64,000 nt of DNA from Chryseobacterium cupriresistens (GCF_046614675.1 NZ_JBKKJT010000003.1:1-64000), one strand, 5' to 3'; positions 17,084-26,140 are shown, counted from the first letter of the stretch. The notes: generated by a model from the letters alone, not told the origin. Program-made: numbers and translations.

Positions 17084-17185
17084 TTAAAATAAAAAAACCT
17101 CGTCCCTAGGACGAGGTTTTAAATTATATTCATAAGAATCCCTATCCCAGAGCTGAGGTAAAAATTCTATAATAATATGTTCCAT
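17084..17185 (-). promoter_or_regulatory. tyrA leader with short reading frame (possible attenuator)
   Basis: Downstream of the -7 element at 17203-17210 the minus strand opens a 33-codon frame starting MEHIIIEFLPQLWDRDSYEY. It contains Trp, Phe and two Tyr codons before a terminator hairpin. The frame runs on through the hairpin and its U-run rather than stopping before it, which is not the textbook layout. GGGATAGG upstream could pair imperfectly with the 5' side of the hairpin (CCTCGTCC on the minus strand). Aromatic-amino-acid attenuation is inference. Confidence 0.4.
17091..17120 (-). terminator. Terminator hairpin 21 bp before tyrA
   Basis: The minus strand reads AAAACCTCGTCC, a 3-nt loop, GGACGAGGTTTT and then a run of U. 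This perfect 12-bp stem lies inside the tyrA leader and so could switch tyrA expression; it would also stop transcription arriving from the lipoprotein genes upstream. Confidence 0.75.
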
Positions 17186-17202
17186 TGTTAAAAATCACAG
17201 AG

Positions 17203-17210
17203 CAAAGGTA
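17203..17210 (-). promoter_or_regulatory. -7 promoter element for tyrA leader
   Basis: TACCTTTG on the minus strand matches TAnnTTTG. It lies 17 bp before the leader ATG at 17185. Confidence 0.5.
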
Positions 17211-17295
17211 TAAATATTTTTTTAATGAAATGGAATTTTTTTGGAAATTGTGTATTATGGGATGAATTGGTTTTAGATTTTACTTTATATAGATA

Positions 17296-17832
17296 TTATT
17301 GGGTTTTATCTAATCTTATCCATTCATTAAATGTAGTTTCACCTCCAACTCCTTTGATATAATAAGTGTTGTTTTCTTTTTTAATTTTAAAATTAGGAGT
17401 TATTGATTGACAATTTTTCTCGTTTCCTGAATAGTATAATTCTAAAATATCATTTTTTTCAAGAGTTTTATAATCACCATTGCAAATAATTGGTTCTTGA
17501 TACGTTTCTGTTACTAAGATTGCCTTATCTTTTTTTATACTAAAAGAATATTTAATAAATGCAGTGCCCGTTGTTGTTTCCTCTGTTGCTTGTGTTACTA
17601 AAAAATGACCTATAAATTTGGAGTTTATAGTGTTTGAGTTTTCTGATTGATTAATATTAGAAAATTTATTTTTATTGTCATGAATTGGATCATCCGACAC
17701 ATTAAGTTTTGTTGCTGGGCTGTCATTTTTTTTAAGCGTTGATGTTTTAGTTTCATTGACTGTTTGGTTATGACTACTTTCTTTACATGTAACAAGTATA
17801 AAAGAAAATAAAATTAAAAAGTTTTTCATCAT
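17296..17832 (-). CDS. Small putative lipoprotein (effector-island accessory or immunity)
   Basis: 178 residues. A short signal peptide ends in FILVTCKES, suggesting lipidation at the cysteine near residue 16. A Ser/Thr/Asn/Lys-rich linker (20-60) is followed by a compact beta-rich domain (FIGHFLVTQATEETTTGT, NTYYIKGVGGETTFNEWIRL). Family not recognised. Very AT-rich like its neighbours. It lies 13 bp after an SH3-domain lipoprotein gene in the same direction, downstream of the hydrolase effector. A periplasmic protective role is inference. Confidence 0.6.
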   Translation of the reverse strand: MMKNFLILFSFILVTCKESSHNQTVNETKTSTLKKNDSPATKLNVSDDPIHDNKNKFSNINQSENSNTINSKFIGHFLVTQATEETTTGTAFIKYSFSIKKDKAILVTETYQEPIICNGDYKTLEKNDILELYYSGNEKNCQSITPNFKIKKENNTYYIKGVGGETTFNEWIRLDKTQ

Positions 17833-17845
17833 TTGTTTAAGTTAC

Positions 17846-18985
17846 TTATTCAGATTTTATCCTGCTTTTATGAACATATCCTTTTTTACCTTCTTTAGAA
17901 ACTACCAACCACCAATCTCCGTTTCGATCTAACACTTCAACCTGTTCACCTGTGTTGATCTTTTGTAGGATTTGGGAAGAAGAGTTTTTCTCCTTCCTTA
18001 GATTGGTAAAACCATCACTATCCTGAATGATAAAATTGGTATTACTTTCTTTTTGGTAAATGTATTTCACATAGTCTTTTAAAGTAGGTAAATCATAAAA
18101 TTTATTTTTTTCCATATTTGATTTATATGTTGGATTTTTATTTAAATAGCTTTCAATATCACCTTGTATTCCAACTCTTAATTCTCTCTCAAATAAATAA
18201 GATATTGTTTTTTCAGGTTCAAAATATTCTTTGGGAGATGATGATATTTTACTTATAATATCACCTATTCTTAAATAACCATCACCTTCTTTAGCATAAG
18301 AAAAGTCTTCAACTTTACCTTTATAAATAATAGTTTCTATGTCGTCAAATATTTGTTTTTTCAATTTTTTATACCCGCCAGAATCTATAAAAATTAACTG
18401 CTCCATATCGGAAAGACTATTAAAATCGAATTTTTTAAATACTGATTCTACAAGCTTTTTATCCTTATTGTATCCATAGTAAACAACTAAATCGTATAAA
18501 AGACTGGAATTGTTTGTTTGCAGCCAAACATAAGATACGGGAGTATTATAAAATATATAAGAATTAAAATGATACAACAAGTCAGGATTCATAAACTCTG
18601 GTTCGGCAGCACCAGCATCCTGAATGAAAATAAATTTATTTTCTTTAATAGCTACCTCTGGAAACATTGCCGGACGTAAAGCAATTATGGAATTTTTATA
18701 ATCTTTCAAATTGAAAGAAAATACATCCAAAATTTTTTGATTAAAGGTATTTTCATCAGGAAATTGAAATTTTCTTTGCTCTAATACTTTTTTTGCTTTA
18801 TTGATAAATTCAGGAGACAGGTCATCATAGTTTGATTTTGTGCCGTCTCCTGCATCTGTAATGTTACAAGGTTTGTCTTTTAATGAGTTTATTTCTTTGA
18901 TATTCTGCAATTGAAGTTTACTTTCTTGTCCAGTGCAAGAAAGTACAAATGAATACAAAAGAGCTAAAGAAATGTTTTTTATCAT
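17846..18985 (-). CDS. Lipoprotein with C-terminal bacterial SH3 domain
   Basis: 379 residues. A lipoprotein signal (LALLYSFVLSCTGQ) puts it in the periplasmic membrane leaflet. The middle is an alpha-helical region without a family I know. The last 55 or so residues are an SH3b domain (NLRKEKNSSSQILQKINTGE, VEVLDRNGDWWLVV, GYVHKSRI). SH3b domains bind peptidoglycan, which fits a role beside a peptidoglycan-hydrolase effector. Low GC content suggests acquisition with the island. Confidence 0.7.
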   Translation of the reverse strand: MIKNISLALLYSFVLSCTGQESKLQLQNIKEINSLKDKPCNITDAGDGTKSNYDDLSPEFINKAKKVLEQRKFQFPDENTFNQKILDVFSFNLKDYKNSIIALRPAMFPEVAIKENKFIFIQDAGAAEPEFMNPDLLYHFNSYIFYNTPVSYVWLQTNNSSLLYDLVVYYGYNKDKKLVESVFKKFDFNSLSDMEQLIFIDSGGYKKLKKQIFDDIETIIYKGKVEDFSYAKEGDGYLRIGDIISKISSSPKEYFEPEKTISYLFERELRVGIQGDIESYLNKNPTYKSNMEKNKFYDLPTLKDYVKYIYQKESNTNFIIQDSDGFTNLRKEKNSSSQILQKINTGEQVEVLDRNGDWWLVVSKEGKKGYVHKSRIKSE

Positions 18986-19054
18986 TTGTGTTTATTTTAG
19001 AATCCAGCAATAAATTGCAGAAGTTCTATCTTAATCAAATTGTAATAATTATTT

Positions 19055-20056
19055 TTATTTTTTTAATATTACATTTTTTAATCCATACTTTTTTTCTGTG
19101 TATTCACTCTCAAACAGTAATTTGCCTTTATCATATTGAAGAATACCAAAATAAAGTGGTTTATCTGCATCACCAGTGTATCCATTAATCACCTCTGAAT
19201 ATTTTAAAAATATTTTTCCATCAATAGTCTTAACTTGTTTAAGCAGGTATTGATTATACATTTTCCCCATATTTCCAGATTCTGTATAAATGATCGAATC
19301 TTTATCAATTTTCAATGAAATTCCATAATCATCTAACTTCTCGTTGGTTGCAAAATATTCTCCTGACGGAATTGAAATCTGTTGTTTTGATAGTGGAATA
19401 CTTCCTACAATTTTCTGTAAATCAGATTCAATGGTTTGGGTATTAAGGTCATCTTTTTTTTCTTTATTCAGTACGCAGCTTTTTCCCTTTTGATTATTGA
19501 CTGTTTTAAAAGAGATTCCCTGTTTTTGCTCAATACCTTCAATTTTTTCTTTTGAAAAACTTAAACAATTAGGATCATTTGTGCTAATATTTTCGAGATA
19601 AGTAATTCTATCTTTATCAAAAGCATAAACGTTAAAAACGGGGTATTCTTCTGTATAACCTGGTAAAAGTAAAAAACCTTTATTTATGCTTGAATTATAT
19701 AAAATTTTAATATCTGCTTCTGCATCTTCATAAGAACTATCATAATTGAAATTGTAAGAAATTTGATGCCAATCAGAAATTATCTTATCATCTAATTTAT
19801 ACTGTAAATATGTTCTGTCTTCAACAAATTTTAATGTATAAGTAATATTTTTAAATTTTAAAACTAAACTTTTTAGGTTTGTATTTTGATAATCGCTTTT
19901 TTTATCAAAAGAAATTTCAGAAAATATGATATTTTCTTTCTTTAAACTTTCAGATAGTTCCTTCTTTTGGTTAGGGGTTTCTTTACAACTTGATAATGTA
20001 AAGAAAACTAAAAGAAGTATTGTAAACATGTTTAAAATAATGCTATTTTTTACCAT
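19055..20056 (-). CDS. Putative lipoprotein, candidate immunity protein of the hydrolase effector
   Basis: 333 residues. The signal peptide (MFTILLLVFFTLSSCKET) has a lipobox cysteine near residue 24. The remainder is beta-rich and unrecognised. Its start overlaps the end of the effector gene by 14 bp, so the two are translationally coupled. Effector-immunity pairs often show this arrangement, and a periplasmic lipoprotein is where an inhibitor of a peptidoglycan hydrolase would act. Immunity function is inference. The gene is markedly AT-rich. Confidence 0.6.
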   Translation of the reverse strand: MVKNSIILNMFTILLLVFFTLSSCKETPNQKKELSESLKKENIIFSEISFDKKSDYQNTNLKSLVLKFKNITYTLKFVEDRTYLQYKLDDKIISDWHQISYNFNYDSSYEDAEADIKILYNSSINKGFLLLPGYTEEYPVFNVYAFDKDRITYLENISTNDPNCLSFSKEKIEGIEQKQGISFKTVNNQKGKSCVLNKEKKDDLNTQTIESDLQKIVGSIPLSKQQISIPSGEYFATNEKLDDYGISLKIDKDSIIYTESGNMGKMYNQYLLKQVKTIDGKIFLKYSEVINGYTGDADKPLYFGILQYDKGKLLFESEYTEKKYGLKNVILKK

Positions 20057-22607
20057 ATAAATTTTTAATTCTTGTTTTAGCCGTTTCTTTTTGTAAATTT
20101 AATTCATTCTCTGATTGCTCATGTGGTGCTTTAAAGTGAATGTAGAATCCAGGATTACATCTATAATTTAATCCCATACCTACTGCATAGACAGTTGTAA
20201 ATATTTCAAAATGTAAATGTGGAGCGCAAGTTCCTTTTTCAACACCTGAAACTCCACTTTTTGCAATAACTTTTCCTGCATTTACTTCTGTTCCTTCTTC
20301 AACCAAAACTTGTTCTAAATGTGCATAAAATAAAAATATATCTTTTGTTTTATCAAAATTACTACTTTGATTTATTTCTCCATTAGAAGGATAGAGTAGT
20401 GAATAATCTCTTTTATGATTAAAAAATGATTCTTTATCAATTATCTTTATTGTCATAGTATTACCATAGCCAGCATGCCATTTTACTTTATGAACAATTC
20501 CTTTTACACATGCATACACATTACTTCCTGGTATGACAAATAAATCTAATCCTTGATGTTTGCTTCCATTTCTAGTATTTCCAAATAATCCCCAATGTTC
20601 TCCAATAGTTCCTTTTCCACCACCTCCACTTTGCATGTATAAGGTACAGATTGGATTATCAACTGGATCATGCCATTTATTTGTTTTTACAGGTTCGAGT
20701 TTTGTTTCTTGTGCATTTTGACAAGTAAACTTTTGTACCTTATTTTGTTTACCTTTATCGTACCATATTTTTATATTTTCCGCAATTTCCCAAACATAAG
20801 TTTTTCCTTTTTCTTTTGCCTCTTTATGAAATGATGGGTTTGCAGCATAACCGACATTTCTCCAATAGTTAAGATTTTTAATAGCTTTTCCATTTTTGTA
20901 CGAAATGGGTAAACTATCATCAAAAACAATATGATTAGGCTGATTCCCTTTTCCGCAATCAACAGGAAATAATACAGCTAAATAAAAATCTGTTAATGTA
21001 TTTAGCTTTCCTCTAACTAATGGCAGATATAAATATTTTTCAATATAATCTAACTGCTTTATCTGATCCATTGCTAACAACTCTGTTCTTGTAATTTTCA
21101 AATCAGTAGCTGCATCTTTTCCGATTTGCAATAAACCAACATATCCTTCTTCATCTTCATTTTTTTTCTTTTTAAATGTTCCGCATGTAGGATCGAAAGT
21201 TCCTCCTGTTTCATGAGCCATGGCTGCCATAAGATTGTTGGGATCAATGCCAGCTCTTTTACTTATTTGAAATACTTTCTTCCTAAACTCACAACTTACT
21301 TTTCCACCCCATATTAAGTCTTTGTATTGTTCCTGACATATACAACTTCCTGGTTTATCTGGTTTTTGTGTATTCTGCACCCCCGCCGCACTTTTCACCT
21401 TCTCCACCTGCATCAGTCCTTCCGAATTTACCCCAAATTTCTGAGATTCCGCAGAAAGATCCTTGGAGATAATTTCGATGAAATAATTTTGGGTACCGGA
21501 GTCAGGGTCACCGATAGGGGAGTCTATTCCTTTTCCGAAAATGTCTTTGGTAATGACAAATCCTGAAGTATCACATACATCGGCAGGAATTTTAATATTT
21601 CCGCTTCTGTAAACTTCATCATTGGAAGTGGTATCATATTCCCAGACTACATATTGGATGTGTTTTCCCACCATATTTTTGGAGTGGATTCTTACCCTAA
21701 CTTTATCTCCTACAGCAACTTTGGAAAGTTCATTTCCTTTATCATCTATGAAAACAGCTTCTATAATATTACCTTTAGGATCCGGCTGTTTGGGACCACC
21801 TCCTTGTCCGGCCGGGAATTTTGGCGTGTGTTTCTCAGGTTGCGGCTTGGGTTTTGGCTGATTTTGAGGCTGCCCTTTATAATCAGGGTTGGCTACATCT
21901 ACATTCACCTGGCTGGCTCCCTGAATTTGCCCTGAATAAGTGGCTGTAACATAATATTCATGATTCGCGCCTTCATTCCTGTCACCTTTCATCAGAAACT
22001 GATTGGCCATCTGACGAAGGATTTTTTCATCAGACATCAGGGGTATTGACACTTCTGCAATCCCTTTTTCATTGACGCGAGCCTTATAGCTGCGGGTGTG
22101 ACGGTTGTTTTTGTTAATACTGGCATCGTGCCCTTTTCCAGGAGCGTCATCTTCCCAAAGATGAAACTCAATCTCTTTATTAAACATTGCAATACAATGA
22201 GCCTGCGCAATAAGAGTATCGCGGTAGCTGGCTTTATTGACGTCTTTTGCTCCTCTGTTGAAGAGTACTACTTTATCAATCTTCGGAACTTTGTTGCTTG
22301 TTGGTATTAATACACAGCTTCCAGCCAGTTCTCTGGTAGAGGGAAGACCAGGTAAAATACCTTTTTTAGTTTCATAGACTTTCATTTGAAACTCTATTCC
22401 CAGTGCTATTTCCCCGAAGTTGTATGTTACCTTTTCACCGGTCTTGGGCTTTCCGGTGATGTCTTTCCAGCTTCCGTTCTTTTGTTTCTTAAAAAGATAC
22501 CATTCATAATCACCTTTAAGACCAAATGAAAGTCCTGAAGGTTTTATTTCGTAGGTATAGGTTGTTCCTACCAGAGGATTCTGATTCCCGATAATAGTTC
22601 CTGTCAT
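20043..22607 (-). CDS. Modular effector with lysozyme-like and M23 endopeptidase domains
   Basis: 854 residues, no signal peptide. Residues 1-240 are Ig-like beta domains, then a Pro/Lys/Gln linker (245-280), a further beta domain (282-395) and a junction at about 405-425. Residues 435-600 look lysozyme-like: NNLMAAMAHETGGTFDP gives a candidate catalytic E466, then GYVGLLQIG. Residues 680-805 are a peptidase M23 domain with zinc ligands H684 and D688 (KHQGLDLF) and H797/H799 (PHLHFE). It could therefore cut both the glycan and the peptide of peptidoglycan. It sits 3 bp after a DUF4280 gene and overlaps a lipoprotein gene. Base composition falls sharply from the junction onwards, as in polymorphic toxins with exchangeable C-termini. 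Delivery by a contractile system is inferred from the DUF4280 partner. Confidence 0.75.
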   Translation of the reverse strand: MTGTIIGNQNPLVGTTYTYEIKPSGLSFGLKGDYEWYLFKKQKNGSWKDITGKPKTGEKVTYNFGEIALGIEFQMKVYETKKGILPGLPSTRELAGSCVLIPTSNKVPKIDKVVLFNRGAKDVNKASYRDTLIAQAHCIAMFNKEIEFHLWEDDAPGKGHDASINKNNRHTRSYKARVNEKGIAEVSIPLMSDEKILRQMANQFLMKGDRNEGANHEYYVTATYSGQIQGASQVNVDVANPDYKGQPQNQPKPKPQPEKHTPKFPAGQGGGPKQPDPKGNIIEAVFIDDKGNELSKVAVGDKVRVRIHSKNMVGKHIQYVVWEYDTTSNDEVYRSGNIKIPADVCDTSGFVITKDIFGKGIDSPIGDPDSGTQNYFIEIISKDLSAESQKFGVNSEGLMQVEKVKSAAGVQNTQKPDKPGSCICQEQYKDLIWGGKVSCEFRKKVFQISKRAGIDPNNLMAAMAHETGGTFDPTCGTFKKKKNEDEEGYVGLLQIGKDAATDLKITRTELLAMDQIKQLDYIEKYLYLPLVRGKLNTLTDFYLAVLFPVDCGKGNQPNHIVFDDSLPISYKNGKAIKNLNYWRNVGYAANPSFHKEAKEKGKTYVWEIAENIKIWYDKGKQNKVQKFTCQNAQETKLEPVKTNKWHDPVDNPICTLYMQSGGGGKGTIGEHWGLFGNTRNGSKHQGLDLFVIPGSNVYACVKGIVHKVKWHAGYGNTMTIKIIDKESFFNHKRDYSLLYPSNGEINQSSNFDKTKDIFLFYAHLEQVLVEEGTEVNAGKVIAKSGVSGVEKGTCAPHLHFEIFTTVYAVGMGLNYRCNPGFYIHFKAPHEQSENELNLQKETAKTRIKNLYGKK

Positions 22608-22610
22608 GGC

Positions 22611-23462
22611 TTAGCTATAATAAAGTTGGTCTGTATCTCTTGTATCTTCCTTGAATTCATCAAAATCCACAACGGGATTATAAACCTGCTGTTCCTGCGT
22701 ATTTGCTTTGGCAACCTGGCTTTTACCGACTTCGCTTTGCTGTCCGTGTTTGAGGATGGTAATTTTCCCTCCCGTACTGCACATGAGTTCTGAGATTTCC
22801 GTAAGACAGCTTTTCCCCATCACTTTTACCTTTTCATACGTCTTCTGCCACTTTCCGGCAGGAGCATAAGCACACGGAAGATAGCCTCCTGAAGTTGGCT
22901 TGAGCTTGCATTGTCCAAACGGCTGTGCCGCAGGATCGAGCTGAAGATCATCCTCTGTTACGGCCAGATAATCAGCGTTTCCTTCTTCATCATTCCAGTA
23001 GTGTTTCTGATGGCTGGTCACTTTAAATTTTGGAAATTTAAATCCCTGATTACATTGCACGGTTCCTTTCTGCACAATGAAATATTTTCCTTCATGAGGA
23101 CTGGAACCACTGTCTTCTTTTTGATCTTCCTTTGCTTCTTTATCAGTTTGTTGTTCCGTTTTTCCGGATGACTGCTCTTCATTTTGTGGAGTTTCTTCCG
23201 TTGAATCTCCTTCATCAGAACCTACATTTTCTGTAGCTTCCTCCTGAGAAGATGCAGCCATATTTTGAGGTTCTATTTTTTCAGCCATGAGCTGTGGATC
23301 TTCCGGAATCAAGATCGTTTTTCCCGGAACAGGTTCCTGCATAACATCTTCCGGCGGACAGTGGAGATTATGGTAAGTTTTTAAAATACCTTCATTTTTC
23401 AGCTTAAACTGCCGGGCCAGAGAACTGAAAGTATCGCCTTTTTGTGTGACATAATTTTTCAT
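22611..23462 (-). CDS. LysM + DUF4280 (PAAR-like) protein
   Basis: 283 residues. Residues 1-55 are a LysM domain (YVTQKGDTFSSLARQF). Residues 60-125 are an acidic Glu/Gln/Ser linker. Residues 127-245 are DUF4280: FIVQKGTVQCNQG, PFGQCKLKP, PCAYAPAGKWQKTY and CLTEISELMCSTGGKITI, with conserved cysteines. DUF4280 proteins are PAAR-like spike tips that carry effectors on contractile secretion machines, notably in Bacteroidota (family knowledge). It is packed 1 bp after the LysM gene and 3 bp before the effector gene, so the three form one operon. The machine itself is not in the window. Confidence 0.82.
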   Translation of the reverse strand: MKNYVTQKGDTFSSLARQFKLKNEGILKTYHNLHCPPEDVMQEPVPGKTILIPEDPQLMAEKIEPQNMAASSQEEATENVGSDEGDSTEETPQNEEQSSGKTEQQTDKEAKEDQKEDSGSSPHEGKYFIVQKGTVQCNQGFKFPKFKVTSHQKHYWNDEEGNADYLAVTEDDLQLDPAAQPFGQCKLKPTSGGYLPCAYAPAGKWQKTYEKVKVMGKSCLTEISELMCSTGGKITILKHGQQSEVGKSQVAKANTQEQQVYNPVVDFDEFKEDTRDTDQLYYS

Positions 23463-23463
23463 A

Positions 23464-24486
23464 TTATCCTTGTGTTATATTGATGTGATGTTGGTGTATC
23501 AATACCTCTTCATGGCTGAGTAGAACCGAGGCTTTAGCCTGAAGAAGATTCTTATTTTTAGTGTGAGTGGTGTATTCTAATACAATATTTCCTGAAGCCG
23601 GTCTTGCAGCCGGTTTTTTGAGCCTGATCCCGCGCATGATCTCCTGTGAGGTACATAATTCAGTGATTTTTCCGCTTAAAATAGTTAAAACAGAGTCCTC
23701 TTCTTTATTTTTATGTTCAGGTTTAATTTCACAGGCTACCGGAAATGAATTTTGTACAAAATAAAAAGATTCTGTCCACTTTATTTTTCTCCTGAACCAG
23801 TCTGTTTGGGGAAAAAGAGTCTGAAACAGCAGTGTACTCTGAAATTGCTGTAATAAAAACACTTCATTGCTGATGTTCCTTTCAAAAGAATCCATATAAT
23901 TTCGAGCGACTTCACCTACATAAAACTCTTCAAGATCTTTACGCTGTCCGGTAAAAGTGTCCGTGATTTTTTTATGATCTGCCAATCCTTTTATCCTGCC
24001 TTGTTCATTAAGAATAAATTCAAGCGGCATAATACTTTTCATGCAGGCTATCGAAAGGCCGCTTACCTTATCATCAGGTTCATTTCCTCCTGATTTAAAG
24101 TCTCTCTGACTGTAGCTAAGGATATACAAACCTGTGTTTTGGTCTTTTCGGAGATTTACATCAATGGTATAATCGATGTTAACTGAAGATTCGAAAGAGG
24201 TTTCAAAAGTCTCATTAATACTATAAGTTTGGGCCCAAAAGGAATCAGAGAACTGGCCGGGAAGACTGTTATTCCTTTCATTTTCCTTCTGCGATTCTGT
24301 TTTAAAATGAGTAGGGACAAAAATATTTTTAACGTCATTAAGGTTTTCAAACCAGACTTTATCCATTTTCGGGCAATGGGAATTATGAAACAGCTTAAGC
24401 TCCTCACCGGTCATACCCAGCCGGGAAGCGATGGAGGTGAGCGTGTCTCCGTTTCGTACCTGATATTGTAAGAAATCAATTTCCAT
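23464..24486 (-). CDS. LysM-domain protein at the head of the effector operon
   Basis: 340 residues, no signal peptide. Residues 7-60 are a LysM domain (YQVRNGDTLTSIASRLGMTG) ending FVPTHF. The rest is unrecognised and mixed alpha/beta. It shares the LHNSHCP-like segment after LysM (LKLFHNSHCPKMD) with the next gene (LKTYHNLHCPPED), so the two LysM regions are related. As first gene in the LysM-DUF4280-effector unit it is probably an adaptor or chaperone for loading the effector; that role is inference. Confidence 0.65.
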   Translation of the reverse strand: MEIDFLQYQVRNGDTLTSIASRLGMTGEELKLFHNSHCPKMDKVWFENLNDVKNIFVPTHFKTESQKENERNNSLPGQFSDSFWAQTYSINETFETSFESSVNIDYTIDVNLRKDQNTGLYILSYSQRDFKSGGNEPDDKVSGLSIACMKSIMPLEFILNEQGRIKGLADHKKITDTFTGQRKDLEEFYVGEVARNYMDSFERNISNEVFLLQQFQSTLLFQTLFPQTDWFRRKIKWTESFYFVQNSFPVACEIKPEHKNKEEDSVLTILSGKITELCTSQEIMRGIRLKKPAARPASGNIVLEYTTHTKNKNLLQAKASVLLSHEEVLIHQHHINITQG

Positions 24487-24598
24487 CCAATGTGAATTAT
24501 CAGATAAAGCTATTAAAAAACACTGTTGGAAATAAATTTTTGGGGTTAAATTTTAAAAATTGTAGTAGAATTACGACATGAAACTGATGGTGTGAAGA

Positions 24599-24812
24599 AA
24601 CCACTCCGAAAACGACCCCGTCAAAAATTCTTTGAATTTTCGCCACCTCTCCGGAGGATGGGAATTGTACGTCTTCAATTGTGATGCTGGTCAGGATTGG
24701 AGTTTTGTTGATGCTTTTCTTGTTGGTTTAAAGTGGCTGGATTTCTACGGAATGGCAAACTAATGGTAAGACAAGTATTCCAATTGTATCATTCTGTAGG
24801 AATCTTAGCTGG
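24599..24812 (-). repeat. Dispersed ~200-bp repeat, copy C
   Basis: Reverse-oriented copy: GACCCCGTCAAAAATTCTTT, CCGGAGGATGGGAATTGTAC, GTCTTCAATTG, then the foldable part (GGATTTCTACGGAATGGCA ... GTATCATTCTGTAGGAATC). It occupies half of the 432-bp gene-free stretch 24487-24918. The rest is AT-rich with no feature I can name. Confidence 0.7.
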
Positions 24813-24918
24813 TATAAGGATTTTCAAAGCTAAAACAGTTATTTGTAACTTTTGTGGTTTCATTATATGCAGTACAACCAAAAGTTATTATTAATTTTAA
24901 AGCTACAAAAAAGAAAAT

Positions 24919-25593
24919 ATGAGGAATAGATTCTTGCATGGAGTTTTCATAATATTGATCAGTTTGAGTTTTGCATATGCTCAGAAGTCCGGAGATCAGT
25001 CGCCCGTTTTTTTCACTATCCAAGCACAGGATACTGTAAAGAAGGGAGAAGCATACAATGAGAAAGATACAACAGGAAACAAGAGTTTAAAAAATAGGAT
25101 AAAACCTATTCAGGCAAATTTTAAAAGAATCAATTCCGTGACAAAATGGACTGCTGTCAAAAAGAAAGATATTGAAGGAGAATCTGCAGAAGGCGGGGAG
25201 GCCACATTTTATTACACAGATGAAGGTCTGCAAAAGGTAATTGCGAAACATTATGGAGAAATCGGGCAGAAGCTGACAGAATATTATCTTCTTAACGGAC
25301 AGCTTTCTTTTGTTTTTGAGAAAGAGTATAGGTATAACCGACCGCTTTTCTATGACACTAAAGCAATGAAAGAAAATAATGACACGGAAGCATTTGACCT
25401 GAAAAAATCAAAGATTACATTGACCAGAAATTATTTTGAAAACGGAAATATCATTATGATCACCAATACTACAGAACGTGGATTTAATATCAGTGCGGAT
25501 TACCCCGCTGAGCAGGAGGAAAAGATCAAGGAAGATTTTAAAAGGCTTCTGAAGCTTGTAAAACAGAGCAGCGTTATGGTTGATCAGCCTTGA
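24919..25593 (+). CDS. Secreted protein of unknown function
   Basis: 224 residues with a signal peptide (LHGVFIILISLSFAYAQ). The mature part is lysine-rich and contains GEATFYYTDEGLQKVIAKHYGE, a pattern seen in flavobacterial secreted proteins without known function. Its last 20 bp overlap the 3' end of the convergent gene at 25574. It sits at the edge of the effector island and is transcribed divergently from the LysM gene, so an island role is possible but unsupported. Confidence 0.65.
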   Translation: MRNRFLHGVFIILISLSFAYAQKSGDQSPVFFTIQAQDTVKKGEAYNEKDTTGNKSLKNRIKPIQANFKRINSVTKWTAVKKKDIEGESAEGGEATFYYTDEGLQKVIAKHYGEIGQKLTEYYLLNGQLSFVFEKEYRYNRPLFYDTKAMKENNDTEAFDLKKSKITLTRNYFENGNIIMITNTTERGFNISADYPAEQEEKIKEDFKRLLKLVKQSSVMVDQP

Positions 25594-26113
25594 TGATATT
25601 CAGTCTTTCTTCCACCTCATTGATTCTTTTAAGCCAATAGTTAATACCTTCCTGATTGGTCACTGTTTCTTTGAAAGCATTACGGTTGACGGCCCATAGA
25701 TGTGAGCTGTTTTTCTGATAGTCCAGTTCACGTTCTTTTTTATTTTCAGGCTCTATGCGGTATCTCCAGAATACCAGAGATTTCATGTATTCTGAACGAA
25801 CTTTTTCCAGATAATCAATAATAGCCTTCCGGTCCTGGGGAATATATCCGGGACCAGAGCATCCACATGAATGAAAAGTGATTCCAACTGTATACAAATC
25901 CCGGATATGAGCCCATTGCTTATCATCATTTTTGGGCGGGGATTTAAAGTCAAGTCCCATATTGGCCATCAGATTCCCACATTCAGGACATTTGGCTTCC
26001 ACAGAGGTCTGAGCATCCCGGTCCACATCTTTCAGGTGGCGGCGTTTGAATGTTTTCTGGCAGTTGAAACAGGCATAATGACCTTTGTAAACCATCATGG
26101 CATATCGGCACAT
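25574..26113 (-). CDS. Zinc-ribbon-like protein of unknown function
   Basis: 179 residues, soluble. Two CxxC pairs near the N-terminus (YACFNCQ and AKCPECGNLM) suggest a zinc ribbon. A CGC motif follows (FHSCGCSGPGYIP), then a charged helical C-terminal half (LEKVRSEYM, LKRINEVEERL) that may be coiled coil. I do not recognise the family. It is 27 bp downstream of the next gene in the same direction. Confidence 0.65.
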   Translation of the reverse strand: MCRYAMMVYKGHYACFNCQKTFKRRHLKDVDRDAQTSVEAKCPECGNLMANMGLDFKSPPKNDDKQWAHIRDLYTVGITFHSCGCSGPGYIPQDRKAIIDYLEKVRSEYMKSLVFWRYRIEPENKKERELDYQKNSSHLWAVNRNAFKETVTNQEGINYWLKRINEVEERLNIIKADQP

Positions 26114-26140
26114 AGTGTTCTCTTATTCTTTGGTTATAAG

